Shown here in pieces: positions 38,169 through 47,185 of a stretch of DNA of 64,000 nt (position 1 is the first letter of the stretch; each line of letters begins with the position of its first letter). This stretch comes from DT-111 sp965263225 (GTDB lineage Bacteria; Bacteroidota; Bacteroidia; Chitinophagales; Saprospiraceae). The notes under the pieces were generated by a model that saw only the letters and a list, made by a program, of their open reading frames with translations, was not told the origin of the DNA and did not search any database. Made by a program: the position numbers and the translations under genes. The stretch is taken from NCBI GenBank assembly GCA_965263225.1, contig CBDHHG010000050.1, positions 62,001 through 126,000 on the forward strand, in the 5' to 3' direction.

Positions 38169-38194
38169 TAGAGGTCATGTAGAGGTGTTAGAGG
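38169..38194. repeat. Three direct copies of TAGAGG(T)
   Basis: TAGAGGT occurs at 38169-38175 and 38180-38186, and TAGAGG at 38189-38194, in the intergenic region between the divergent pyc and M43 genes. The spacing (11 and 9 bases) is near one helical turn, as for a regulator site. No other support. Confidence 0.3.
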
Positions 38195-38272
38195 ACAGAC
38201 TTGTAGTTGTAAATTTTAATTTCACGGTTGCGTACAACTTTAAAATTTTATTTCCAAACTAACCTTAATAGT

Positions 38273-40015
38273 ATGAAAAAAGTTTCTACCTGGACGCTTT
38301 TTGCATTTTTATTCTGTTGCGTCAACTTTTCTTATGCCCAACGTAATTGTGGTGCTATGGAGCACCTTGAGAATCAATTATTCCAAAACCCATCTTTGCA
38401 ATTCGACATGGATCAAATCGAGGAGCACACTCGCAATTTCATTAAACGAGGCGAGCATCTCCAAAAAACGGTAATCACTATTCCGGTGGTGGTACATGTC
38501 GTGTACAACGGTTCTGCCGAGAACGTAAGTGATGCCCAAATCCAATCTCAAATTGATGTATTGAATGAAGACTTCCGAAGACTGAATGCGGATGCCAGTA
38601 ATACACCGAGTATTTTTGCTGGTGTCGCTTCTGACGTAGAAATCGAATTTTGCCTGGCCTCTGTGGACCCGGATGGTAATTCGACCAATGGTATCACTCG
38701 GACACCTACTTCCAAACGATCCTTCCGCACAAATGATGATGTCAAGAAGGATAATAAAGGAGGTAAAAACCCTTGGCCTGCTGCTGATTATATGAACATG
38801 TGGGTCTGTGATATTTCTAGTGGAATTCTTGGTTATGCTCAATTTCCGGGAGGCCCTGCTGCTACAGATGGTATCGTGGTTGATTATCTCTACTTTGGTA
38901 CCATTGGTACTGCTACCGCTCCTTTCAATCTAGGCCGGACGGCTACGCATGAGGTTGGACACTGGTTGAATCTTCGTCACATCTGGGGTGATGGTGGTTG
39001 CGGAGTCGATGACTTCGTTAGTGATACTCCTCTAGCTGGAGGTCCGAACTATACTGGACTTCCTTGTACAGCCACTCCTAACAGTTGTGATGAAGGATCA
39101 GGAGATTTACCGGATATGTTCCAAAACTACATGGACTACTCTGATGATGCTTGTATGAATCTCTTTACGGCTGGTCAAACGGCTCGTATGAGAGCGTTGT
39201 TTGGTTCCGGTGGGGCTAGAGCTAGTCTACTGAATTCTAATGGTTGTGGCAATGGAAGCGGTGGCCCAACTTGTACTGATGGTATCCAGAATGGCAATGA
39301 AACTGGTGTAGATTGTGGTGGCCCTGATTGTGCGCCATGTGCAGAACCTACCTGTGATGATGGCATCCAGAATGGCAATGAAACTGGCGTTGACTGTGGT
39401 GGCCCTGATTGCGCTCCTTGCGATACCGGAAGCTGCGATGCACCTACTGGCCTGAGTAGCACGCCGAGAGGAGGAGGTAAGCGGGCAACTTTAGCCTGGA
39501 ACGCCGTAAGTGGAGCGACTTCTTACACGGTGACCTTGCAACAAATTGCCCCCAGCACAGGTACTGTTTCTTCTACTACTATCTCCGGAACTAGCCTGAC
39601 CGCTAGCGGCTTGACTCGTGGCAATACATATGAATGGACGGTTACCGCAAATTGTAGTAGTGGAAGTAGCGCAGCAACAACGGCCACTTTTGTAGCGGGA
39701 CAATCAGCCAGATTAATAGGTCAGGATCAAGACCTGCTTGTCTATCCTAACCCAACTGATGGTAGATTAGTGGTGGACTTTGCTGACCTAACAGTTTCTC
39801 CTGAATTGAGCTTGTCTTCTCAAGCACAAGTTGACAATTACATTTTGAATGTCATGGACGTTCACGGACGAGTGCTACAGCAGTATAATATTGCAGAAGG
39901 CGCTGAAATCACTGAATTGAATGTAAGTCGTTTGACTCAAGGATTGTACATCTTGCGATTGACAGATCGCAGAGGTGAACAGATTGCTAATACTAAGTTT
40001 TTAGTGAGCAAATAG
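38273..40015 (+). CDS. M43-family zinc metalloprotease (pappalysin/cytophagalysin-like) with T9SS domain
   Basis: The frame is open from TTG 38228, but ATG 38273 starts a proper signal peptide (MKKVSTWTLFAFLFCCVNFS, ending YAQ). The zinc motif HEVGHWLNLRH (first His at residue 226) and the downstream Met-turn region (MFQNYMDYSDDACMNLFT) define the M43 family, secreted endopeptidases. After the catalytic domain come two Cys-rich repeats (DGIQNGNETGVDCGGPDC). A fibronectin type III domain follows (TLAWNAVSGATSYTVTL), then a type A T9SS sorting domain (LLVYPNPTDGRLVVDF to LTQGLYILRLTD). A strong terminator follows. Confidence 0.93.
   Translation: MKKVSTWTLFAFLFCCVNFSYAQRNCGAMEHLENQLFQNPSLQFDMDQIEEHTRNFIKRGEHLQKTVITIPVVVHVVYNGSAENVSDAQIQSQIDVLNEDFRRLNADASNTPSIFAGVASDVEIEFCLASVDPDGNSTNGITRTPTSKRSFRTNDDVKKDNKGGKNPWPAADYMNMWVCDISSGILGYAQFPGGPAATDGIVVDYLYFGTIGTATAPFNLGRTATHEVGHWLNLRHIWGDGGCGVDDFVSDTPLAGGPNYTGLPCTATPNSCDEGSGDLPDMFQNYMDYSDDACMNLFTAGQTARMRALFGSGGARASLLNSNGCGNGSGGPTCTDGIQNGNETGVDCGGPDCAPCAEPTCDDGIQNGNETGVDCGGPDCAPCDTGSCDAPTGLSSTPRGGGKRATLAWNAVSGATSYTVTLQQIAPSTGTVSSTTISGTSLTASGLTRGNTYEWTVTANCSSGSSAATTATFVAGQSARLIGQDQDLLVYPNPTDGRLVVDFADLTVSPELSLSSQAQVDNYILNVMDVHGRVLQQYNIAEGAEITELNVSRLTQGLYILRLTDRRGEQIANTKFLVSK
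39272..39421 (+). repeat. Two 81-nt-period tandem Cys-rich repeats in the M43 protease
   Basis: Two 23-codon units (39272-39340 and 39353-39421) share all but one residue (CTDGIQNG versus CDDGIQNG) and are joined by AEPT. Each has five Cys. The DNA differs at several wobble positions, so the duplication is not recent. Such units occur as linkers in secreted Bacteroidota proteins. Confidence 0.85.
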
Positions 40016-40043
40016 GTTTTGTTCCTAAGTTGAACTAGCATAA

Positions 40044-40077
40044 CAACACCCTGATCAGAAATCGGATCAGGGTGTTG
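40044..40077. terminator. Bidirectional terminator
   Basis: A perfect 13-bp stem (CAACACCCTGATC / GATCAGGGTGTTG) with an 8-nt loop lies between the converging M43 and SNF2 genes. Confidence 0.85.
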
Positions 40078-40116
40078 ACATTAGCCCCCTTTCCTTAACT
40101 TGGACTTGACTAGATG

Positions 40117-43056
40117 TCAATCTAGCAGATACTTGATATCATTTTTACTAAAGCTCATTTTCCCTACTTCCCCAATGATGTCCTCGGCCAATCGCTTTTT
40201 CTTTTCTTGTAATAATAGAATTTTTTCTTCTATACTATCCCTTGTAATGAATTTGACCGCCATGACTTTTTTCTCCTGACCAATACGGTGTGCCCGGGCA
40301 ATGGCTTGCTGTTCGATGGTCGGGTTCCACCAAGGATCCAGAATGAAGACGTAATCCGCCGCTGTCAAATTCAGTCCAGTCCCCCCAGACTTTATAGAAA
40401 TCAAGAAGGATTGAACCGCTGGGTCCTCCATGAATTGCTGTATATTCTGTTGACGCTGTTTGGCTGTTTGGCTTCCGATTAACCAGCTGTAGGCTTGCTG
40501 TTTTGCCTCAAATTCCTTTCGGAACAATTCCAAATATTTTACAAAAGAACTAAAGATTAGAGCTTTGTGCCCCCCTTTACGGATGACTTGTAAGTGCTCC
40601 AATACGTCCGTATATTTTCCGCTTTCCTTCTTAAAGTCTGCGTATACTAGGCTAGGGTGATTAACAATTTGACGCAGGCGAGTGAGCGACTGGAGCACGA
40701 TGATTCTGTACTGCGGATTATTCGCATCATAATTTTCCAGGAGATAATTCCGAGCTGCTGATTTTTCTTTCTCGTAACGCTTCTTTTGCTCGCTGGCCAT
40801 CTCGCTATAAAACAACTTGGTCGTTAAGGCCGGGAGGTCCTTAGCTACTTCTTCCTTGGTTCTACGCAGCAGGTAGGGTTTGACTAGTTTTCTAAGTCTT
40901 TCTTTCTTTTCCTCATCTTGGCCCTTCTCAATAGGTGTAATAAACTCTCTTTTGAAAAAGGAAAAGCCGCCAAGAAGATCGGGATTAATGAACTGCATTT
41001 GGGACCAAAGATCTGAAAGAGAATTCTCGATCGGCGTACCACTCAAGGAGACCTTGTACTTTGCAGGAAACTGGTTGATGGCCTGGAAAATCTTACTTTC
41101 CCGGTTCTTGATCTGCTGACTTTCATCCAAAATGATGTACTCAAATTCGATATTTTGTAATAATTCAGCATCTCTAAGGGCAGTTTGGTAGGTAGTCAGA
41201 ATCACATCAAAGCGCAAGATGAGTCTAGGATCCTTGTAGCGTTTACTTCCGGTATGCTGGTAGATGCTTAAACTTGGGGCAAACTTGTTAAGTTCCTGTG
41301 CCCAATTAAAAACCAAAGAGGCCGGTAAAATGACTAGAGCATTAAGGGATTTCAAGAATCCAACATCTGGTGGAGGTTGGAATAAGTCCAGCTGGGTAGA
41401 TGGGCTAGAAGTGGCTTTCGCTGCTTCTGGTAGTGCTTTATGCTCCTTGGCGTGCAGTAAAACGGCGATGGTCTGTAGGGTTTTACCCAATCCCATGTCA
41501 TCCGCTAAACAAGCGCCTAATTCGTTGTGGTAGAGGTTAACCAACCACTGTACTCCTGCCAATTGATAAGGCCTGAGTTCTGCCTTCAAGAGGGGAGAAG
41601 GGCGGAAATTAGCATCTACTCTCTCTTCGATCTGCGGTGCTTGATCCTCGATTTCCTCCAACAGGGTAAATTGACTTTTCGTTAGTCTCACCTTCCCTTC
41701 CTTTGTGTTGGCAAACTTGGCGAGGTCCCTGTATTTGTTCAACCATTCTTCTGGGATTAGGAAGTAAGTTCCATCTGGTAAGGGGTAGAAACGGTTCTCC
41801 TCCTTGATATAAGGAATCAATTTTTTGAAGGGAATCCGAAATGCTCCGGCTTGCACTTCTCCATGAATATCAAACCAATCGTTCTCTTGGGTAGATACCA
41901 GGTCTAAGTGAGGCGGAGCTAACTGGATTCTTTTGCCATCTATTTCTGGTAAGATCAAACGGAATCCCGCTTTTTCGATCTGTTGTCTCTGCTTTCCTAG
42001 CCATTCAATCAAAGCATAGGGCCCTTGGTCTAAGTTATCAACAAATAGGTAATTGCTTTCGTCCTGTACTTTAATGCCGAATGTAGCGAGCCGTTCCATA
42101 TAGACTTTTTCCTCCTCAAATCTTCGCTGTACCCGAATAATCTGTACCTCTGAACCAATTTTTAAGCTGGTCTTTTGCGTGGTTTTTTCTCGCCAGTGGA
42201 AAAAGGTGCCCGGGTATGACATTCGGACATTGATCACCCATTGACCACTGAATATATGCTTCACTACTTCTAACTCACAAGCTTCCAAATCATCTAGTTG
42301 TAGAACCGAAAAGCCTTCTGCTTCAATATCTACCTTAGCTGCTACTTTTACAATGAACTTCTGAAAGTAAACATTGACAGAGGCGGCGGGAATGGTTACT
42401 ACATCCTTGAAGCGAAAAGGCTTCACCATGTTCCCGTTGATGTGTTGTATGCGATAGAGTTGGTAATCTGCAAACACCCAGGCAGGCTTGTTCGTAATAG
42501 GGATAATATCCTTTTCTTTGATATTGATGAGATCCTCTCCATCCTTTAGCTTTAATTGATAGAGGACCTCTTTATCCGTTTTGGTAAAGTGTAACTTAGG
42601 GATTAGCGCATTTTCTGCATATTGTAAAACAAAGTCCTTTACCAAAACCTTTCGCTCCACATTCCAGCTAATAGGTAGACCTTCGCGGGTTAGAATAGTG
42701 AGCCATTCGTCTAACTTTCGGTGAATGAAGGAAATAATATTGGGTTTGATTTCCTTGTTTTCCAGCAGCTCATCTAGTGTTCTTACCTTCCTTTTATTGT
42801 TGTTGAATTTTTTGGCCAAGTGTTGAGGGGAAAGCATTTCCTGGAGGCCAAATAATTTCTGACGGAGTGGGGTGAGTTCCAACTTATAGGCTCCAATGGT
42901 GTCCGGGATGGCTTTTTGCTGAAGATGTGCAAGTAGACCTGCTCTGTCCTTTTTAGCTACATAAGCATTAGGTAAAAACAAACCTTCCTGAAAGGGATAT
43001 AGATTATAGACAATTTCAAATGGAATAGTTGTTTTCGGATGGGAACTGTTTGACAT
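40117..43056 (-). CDS. SNF2-family DNA-dependent ATPase/helicase
   Basis: A 979-aa protein from Met 43056. The frame extends 17 codons further upstream without conserved features. The C-terminal 500 residues are the SNF2 motor. They contain motif I LADDMGLGKTLQTIAVLLHA, motif II LDESQ in place of DEAH/DEGH, motif III LSGTPIEN, the helicase C part SGGTGLNLTAADYVFILDPW and motif VI QAIARAHRIGQ. The 450-residue N-terminal region is strand-rich and typical of the bacterial SNF2 group. It translocates on double-stranded DNA; partner and role (repair or transcription) are unknown. No methylase or nuclease neighbour suggests a defence system here. Confidence 0.93.
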   Translation of the reverse strand: MSNSSHPKTTIPFEIVYNLYPFQEGLFLPNAYVAKKDRAGLLAHLQQKAIPDTIGAYKLELTPLRQKLFGLQEMLSPQHLAKKFNNNKRKVRTLDELLENKEIKPNIISFIHRKLDEWLTILTREGLPISWNVERKVLVKDFVLQYAENALIPKLHFTKTDKEVLYQLKLKDGEDLINIKEKDIIPITNKPAWVFADYQLYRIQHINGNMVKPFRFKDVVTIPAASVNVYFQKFIVKVAAKVDIEAEGFSVLQLDDLEACELEVVKHIFSGQWVINVRMSYPGTFFHWREKTTQKTSLKIGSEVQIIRVQRRFEEEKVYMERLATFGIKVQDESNYLFVDNLDQGPYALIEWLGKQRQQIEKAGFRLILPEIDGKRIQLAPPHLDLVSTQENDWFDIHGEVQAGAFRIPFKKLIPYIKEENRFYPLPDGTYFLIPEEWLNKYRDLAKFANTKEGKVRLTKSQFTLLEEIEDQAPQIEERVDANFRPSPLLKAELRPYQLAGVQWLVNLYHNELGACLADDMGLGKTLQTIAVLLHAKEHKALPEAAKATSSPSTQLDLFQPPPDVGFLKSLNALVILPASLVFNWAQELNKFAPSLSIYQHTGSKRYKDPRLILRFDVILTTYQTALRDAELLQNIEFEYIILDESQQIKNRESKIFQAINQFPAKYKVSLSGTPIENSLSDLWSQMQFINPDLLGGFSFFKREFITPIEKGQDEEKKERLRKLVKPYLLRRTKEEVAKDLPALTTKLFYSEMASEQKKRYEKEKSAARNYLLENYDANNPQYRIIVLQSLTRLRQIVNHPSLVYADFKKESGKYTDVLEHLQVIRKGGHKALIFSSFVKYLELFRKEFEAKQQAYSWLIGSQTAKQRQQNIQQFMEDPAVQSFLISIKSGGTGLNLTAADYVFILDPWWNPTIEQQAIARAHRIGQEKKVMAVKFITRDSIEEKILLLQEKKKRLAEDIIGEVGKMSFSKNDIKYLLD

Positions 43057-43173
43057 CTTTATGCAAATTTGGGGTCGCAATGATACTAATAAATGAATAA
43101 ATTTCACGCTTTGGATCAGGTCTATTATTTTTGATCGCTATATTCATGGAAGCTACACTATTAAGATGACCCT

Positions 43174-43917
43174 ATGATCACCTATCTACCCAATATTGCC
43201 GATCATATCCTATTCTTTCTCCTCGGGATAATCATGCCTTTTCGGTCTATCCAGGCCCAGAAGCAAATCAAGCAATTGGAGTATAGTACTTCTACCAAGA
43301 TTCAGATGTACTGGATTAATGGCTTCGGTTTGTGGGCTATGGCTGTGATTGTATTGCTAGTCTGGTACTTTTCGGATCGATTGGTGATGGATCTGGGATT
43401 AGGATGGCCTCCTCCCTCCTTGGATCGCGTTTCTAGTATATTGGTTACCATATTCATCGTGCTCTACCTGCTGGATGTTGGCTCGGAACTGGCCACAAAG
43501 GCTTTACGAGAAAAAACCTTTCAGAGGTGGGTAAGCGATATGCCCTTTCTTCCGGCCAAGGACATCGAATGGCTGCACTTTAACTTCTTAAGCCTCAGCG
43601 CAGGGATCTGCGAAGAGATTGTATTTCGCGGCTTTTTCATTACCTATCTCTACTCTCTGTTACAATTTCTTTCGCCACCGGTGGCACAAACGCTAGCAAT
43701 CCTTTTTCCTGCCATTATTTTTGGCTTTGTCCATTACTACCAGGGTTGGAAAGCCATGTTAAAGATTAGCTTGATGGCGATCCTGTTCGGTTATGTTTTT
43801 GTACTAACCGGTTCTCTTTGGTTATTGATTTTACTGCACTTCTTAGTAGACCTGCTTGGAGGTAGCTTCAGTTGGTGGTTGTATCAGCGGTACGGGGCGA
43901 TTTTGCCGGAGGAGTAA
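43174..43917 (+). CDS. CPBP-family intramembrane metalloprotease
   Basis: A 247-aa multi-pass membrane protein with about seven hydrophobic segments. The Abi/CPBP motifs are present: EEIVFRG (E-E-x3-R), then FGFVHYYQG (His) and the C-terminal LLHFLVDLLGG (His-x3-Asp/Asn type). Members act as type II CAAX-prenyl-protease-like enzymes, often for peptide maturation or immunity, but no bacteriocin genes are near. It converges with the DUF5916 gene with 7 bases between stops. Confidence 0.9.
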   Translation: MITYLPNIADHILFFLLGIIMPFRSIQAQKQIKQLEYSTSTKIQMYWINGFGLWAMAVIVLLVWYFSDRLVMDLGLGWPPPSLDRVSSILVTIFIVLYLLDVGSELATKALREKTFQRWVSDMPFLPAKDIEWLHFNFLSLSAGICEEIVFRGFFITYLYSLLQFLSPPVAQTLAILFPAIIFGFVHYYQGWKAMLKISLMAILFGYVFVLTGSLWLLILLHFLVDLLGGSFSWWLYQRYGAILPEE

Positions 43918-43924
43918 ACGCTTT

Positions 43925-46213
43925 TCAATCCAACCAATAATTGATTTTCATTACTAGCGTGCGATTGGAAGGACGCAATGCGAACCAGCGCCATTCATCC
44001 TCTAAGTTTCCAGATTCAGTAATATAATTGTCCGTGTATACCAGGAAGAGATCAGATTGCGGGGCAAATCGCCATTGTAATCGGGTATTAAAATTTAGTT
44101 GTTCACGCTGTGTATTGTACTGGATAAACGTTTTCCAGAACAGACTTTGGCTGAAGTTAATATACAGTTTAGGTCGAATAGAGAATAACTTTCTCGTCCC
44201 ATATGGACTTGGGAATTGGAGGTCATTGTATTCTAGTTTAAGACCCAATTTTCCCCATGTGTCCATTCGATAGTTAGTGGAAGAAGATAAGCTAAGCCGG
44301 GTGCCGCCATAAAAGGATTCGTACCTGGCGCTTACATTCCCATAAAATAGCTTTCGTCGATCCGTTCGCGCCTCGAATTCCAGCCCATCATTATGGTAGG
44401 TAGCAGCTGGCAAGGGCTGCTGTTTGGTGAAGGAAAAGGGGAATTGTAAATGCACCTCCCTGCCAAAAATAGCCAGTTCTATTCTACTATTTCCGGGGAA
44501 ACGCATTTGATACCTAAACTCCGTTTTTCGTTCCAGTACATCTCGGCCTGTTGCTCTTAACTGTAATTGATTGATGAAACTGAATTTTTGCGCTGTGAAT
44601 CTTCTTTCTGTCTTTGGGATAAAAGTGAAGTTGATGGACTGATAAAAGGAACCATATCCCAGTCTAATGCTCGTATCCCTAATGGCATCGTAATGTTCGA
44701 TATTTCGAAGAAATCCGATATCAGCATAGTAATTGTCTTGTACCTCATACCAATTGATAAAGGCTGAAACCCTTTTATTCCGGTACCTGCCACCTATCTT
44801 GTAGTAGGTGTTCTGCTGTTCGATATCAGGTTTGAAGGAGTGATTGTAAGCAGCTTCACCAGACCAGTGATTGTTCTTGGATTGATACTCGAATTCTAGT
44901 CCTGCATTTCGGCCGAAGTCGTAGGGATCTACTCCATTTTCTGTAATGGCCTGTCGATTAATGAAGAAACCCTTAAGAATGGATCGATGAAGGACGCGCT
45001 GATGAAATACAGCTGCTGTATAATTTTGGCCAACCTGTTCCTGAGCTATGCTGGTTTGAACATTCAATAATCCAACTCGCAGTTGCTTGTTTAAGTTACC
45101 ATTTAGCCGTAAGCCATAGAGAATAGGAATGGGTCTTCTATCGGAATCTAGCCCGATTTGTCTAGAAAAAAAGGGGCGAACTCTAGAACTGGAAAAATCT
45201 TCAAAAAGGTCCTTGTTTTCAAGAAAGAAAACCCTTCGTTCAGGTAATCTGATATTGAATCGACTTACATTGGTAATCTGTTCATCGGCTTCTACTTGGG
45301 AAAAGTCTGGATTAATGGTTACATCTAGTTGTAGAATGGGACTTAGACCAAATTTGGCATCTAGCCCCAGATTAGTTTTAATTTGACTGCTAGCAGACTT
45401 GCGGAAATCTCGTCTAAATTGTTGGGTGATGTATGGGATGAGGACGCGGTTTTTCTTAGAATTCTTGGGTGGGTTCTCCCATTGCAGTCGACCGGTGAAG
45501 GCCAGATTAGTCTTGCCAATATTACGGGGGACCGGTATCCAGGAATAGGTGCTATTATCACTCATTTCAGTTCTGAAGCAATTGATGCCCCACTGTCTAT
45601 TCTCTTGGCTGAAGCTCAGCACTTCCAGGGGAATGGCTATTTCCGCTATCCAGCCATCCTTTAGTTGCCTGGTGCGGACCTGCCAATTAGCATCCCAGTT
45701 TTTGTCCGTGGTACGTCCTCCATTAAGCAGGAGTCCTTCCGTTTGAATTCCTGCTGCCGTCGTGCCAAAGAGATATCCATTGGTTTGTTTGTCCAAAGGA
45801 TCAAGGATAATGGCAATTCCATCTTGTTCCCATAAGTTGACGTCTCGCTTTCTACTGGTAAGAACCAAAGGGTTCGGATCTTGGCAAATAGCTAGTACGT
45901 ACAAATGTGTTTCATCAGCACAAATCTTAATCTCGGTTTTAAAGCGTTCTGCTCGGTCATCCCGTGGTGTGTGCATCCAAAAATTTTGTATTGAAGCAGC
46001 CTGATTCCAAATCCCCTCTTTGGCTCTACCATCAATTTGCAGAGAGGTATTTACGGTTCTCAAAAAGTAAGATGGTCTTCCAGTCTTAGCGGTAAAGATC
46101 AGAGCGTTTGGAAGATGGTAGAAGTCGGGAATACTATCAGACTGTCCCCAGATCAGGGAAAGGGAGAGCAGTGACAGGAAAAGTGGGCCCATTAGTAATT
46201 GGAGCAGTTTCAT
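43925..46213 (-). CDS. DUF5916 protein: CBM9-like domain plus outer-membrane beta-barrel
   Basis: A 762-aa protein with a signal peptide (LFLSLLSLSLIWGQ). Residues about 50-240 are a family 9 carbohydrate-binding-like domain (LQIDGRAKEGIWNQA, YVLAICQDPNPLVL, WEQDGIAIILDPL and GWIAEIAIPLEVL). The rest is DUF5916: a plug-like segment (PERRVFFLENKDLFEDF, then FFSRQIGLD) and about 16 amphipathic strands typical of an outer-membrane barrel, ending with an aromatic strand (MKINYWLD). Such proteins are thought to bind or import substrates at the outer membrane. No protease or T9SS features were seen. Confidence 0.88.
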   Translation of the reverse strand: MKLLQLLMGPLFLSLLSLSLIWGQSDSIPDFYHLPNALIFTAKTGRPSYFLRTVNTSLQIDGRAKEGIWNQAASIQNFWMHTPRDDRAERFKTEIKICADETHLYVLAICQDPNPLVLTSRKRDVNLWEQDGIAIILDPLDKQTNGYLFGTTAAGIQTEGLLLNGGRTTDKNWDANWQVRTRQLKDGWIAEIAIPLEVLSFSQENRQWGINCFRTEMSDNSTYSWIPVPRNIGKTNLAFTGRLQWENPPKNSKKNRVLIPYITQQFRRDFRKSASSQIKTNLGLDAKFGLSPILQLDVTINPDFSQVEADEQITNVSRFNIRLPERRVFFLENKDLFEDFSSSRVRPFFSRQIGLDSDRRPIPILYGLRLNGNLNKQLRVGLLNVQTSIAQEQVGQNYTAAVFHQRVLHRSILKGFFINRQAITENGVDPYDFGRNAGLEFEYQSKNNHWSGEAAYNHSFKPDIEQQNTYYKIGGRYRNKRVSAFINWYEVQDNYYADIGFLRNIEHYDAIRDTSIRLGYGSFYQSINFTFIPKTERRFTAQKFSFINQLQLRATGRDVLERKTEFRYQMRFPGNSRIELAIFGREVHLQFPFSFTKQQPLPAATYHNDGLEFEARTDRRKLFYGNVSARYESFYGGTRLSLSSSTNYRMDTWGKLGLKLEYNDLQFPSPYGTRKLFSIRPKLYINFSQSLFWKTFIQYNTQREQLNFNTRLQWRFAPQSDLFLVYTDNYITESGNLEDEWRWFALRPSNRTLVMKINYWLD

Positions 46214-46276
46214 CTTGTTTCATTTAGTTTTCTTATCGATTAGAAACGGATATTCCCTTAGGTACGCACATAAGTA

Positions 46277-46306
46277 GGGCTCTGGTAAGCGTCCTTACCA
46301 AAGCCC
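46277..46306. repeat. Strong hairpin in the region between divergent genes
   Basis: GGGCT-ct-GGTAAG pairs with CTTACC-aa-AGCCC around a CGTC loop (11 pairs, one 2x2 internal loop). It lies 64 bases upstream of the DUF5916 start (minus) and 320 bases upstream of the sigma gene (plus). It could be a leader hairpin or a terminator; no T-run. Confidence 0.5.
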
Positions 46307-46440
46307 CTGGTTTATAATTGCCATCCTTAATACTCCACCATTGCGAGCTTTGTTAAGCCTCAACGAAAGGATTGACACTATAATAGGCCTGAGCCTAACG
46401 GTAAAGGGGGAACTGGCTCTATAAGGGAAAGTCTCTCTTT

Positions 46441-46492
46441 GTGTGACAGAATTTCAGAGAAAAAATTAAAGATGGGATAAAAGCTGTCACAC
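46441..46492. promoter_or_regulatory. 9-bp inverted repeat GTGTGACAG / CTGTCACAC upstream of the sigma factor
   Basis: Perfect arms at 46441-46449 and 46484-46492 are separated by 34 AT-rich bases. The right arm is part of GTCACACTTT (46486-46495), which recurs at 52576-52585 upstream of the P-loop gene in the same cluster. It may be an operator or promoter element of the sigma regulon (inference). Confidence 0.4.
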
Positions 46493-46572
46493 TTTTCCAC
46501 TTTCTGCCTTATAGGTCTGAAAATTGGGTCCACGGGGCCGCTAATCAGTGGAAAAATGAATTAGTTCTTATC

Positions 46573-46612
46573 TTCGTCGATATCTCGACAGGGTTAGACC
46601 TGTCTCGGCGAA
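46573..46612 (+). promoter_or_regulatory. Leader hairpin just before the sigma-factor start
   Basis: A 14-bp stem (TTCGTCGA and GACAGG against CCTGTC and TCGGCGAA, one wobble) has a 6-nt bulge (TATCTC) and a 6-nt loop (GTTAGA). It ends 12 bases before ATG 46625 and could occlude ribosome binding. Confidence 0.5.
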
Positions 46613-46624
46613 ATAGGATGTATA

Positions 46625-47185
46625 ATGAAAGAGAATTTTGGATTAAGTCCACAGGATTTTGAGCGTTTGGTTGCGGATCTAAAGCGAAATGAAACTGTTT
46701 TTTTTGAGCAGGTGTTTTTAGCGCATTTTGCGGAATGTAGAGCCTACTTGCAAAGAGAATACGGAGCCAAAGTCGATGATGCTTATGATGCGACCATGGA
46801 TACTTTGTTAGAATTTAGAAGAAGGCTTGTAGAAGGCAAGTTATCCTACGGCAATCTTAGATACCTTTTTACCAAAATGGCTAGTCAGCATTACATACGT
46901 ACGCAGAAAGCCTATCGCTCACAGGAAATAAAAGAGACGGATATGCCGATAGATACCCAAGAAATAGATCCAGAAGATCTCCAAAGGTTGAATCAAGCCT
47001 GGAGTGAATTGGGAGAGGGGTGCCAGGAGTTGCTGAAGTGGGTATACTATGGGAAAATGAAACTGTCAGAGATAGCAGAACAAGAAGGGAAGTCTGCTGT
47101 TTCGGTTAGGAAGCAAAAGGAAAGATGTATTAAGAAACTCAAAACATTACTAAGCCAAACAAAATCAAACAAGATTGTAGGATGA
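46625..47185 (+). CDS. ECF-type RNA polymerase sigma factor
   Basis: A 186-aa sigma-70 family protein. Region 2 is seen in VDDAYDATMDTLLEFRRRL and LRYLFTKMASQHYIRTQKA. Region 4 is the helix-turn-helix LSELGEGCQELLKWVYYGKM, KLSEIAEQEGKSAVSVRKQK, ERCIKKLKTLL. It would direct RNA polymerase to a dedicated promoter set. Its stop overlaps the next start (ATGA), so the two are translationally coupled, the usual sigma/anti-sigma arrangement. Inverted repeats and a leader hairpin upstream suggest autoregulation (inference). It heads the subtilisin/CHAT cluster. Confidence 0.9.
   Translation: MKENFGLSPQDFERLVADLKRNETVFFEQVFLAHFAECRAYLQREYGAKVDDAYDATMDTLLEFRRRLVEGKLSYGNLRYLFTKMASQHYIRTQKAYRSQEIKETDMPIDTQEIDPEDLQRLNQAWSELGEGCQELLKWVYYGKMKLSEIAEQEGKSAVSVRKQKERCIKKLKTLLSQTKSNKIVG

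Noticed and set aside
39272..39421. CRISPR or DNA-level tandem repeat
   Set aside because: The two units are in frame in the M43 protease and differ at wobble positions, so this is a protein repeat.
40117..43056. SNF2 helicase as part of a DISARM- or DPD-like defence system
   Set aside because: No methyltransferase, PLD nuclease, DUF1998 or other partner gene is adjacent; the neighbours are a protease and a CPBP membrane enzyme.
43174..43917. CPBP protease as an immunity or bacteriocin maturation gene
   Set aside because: No small precursor peptide or exporter lies next to it.
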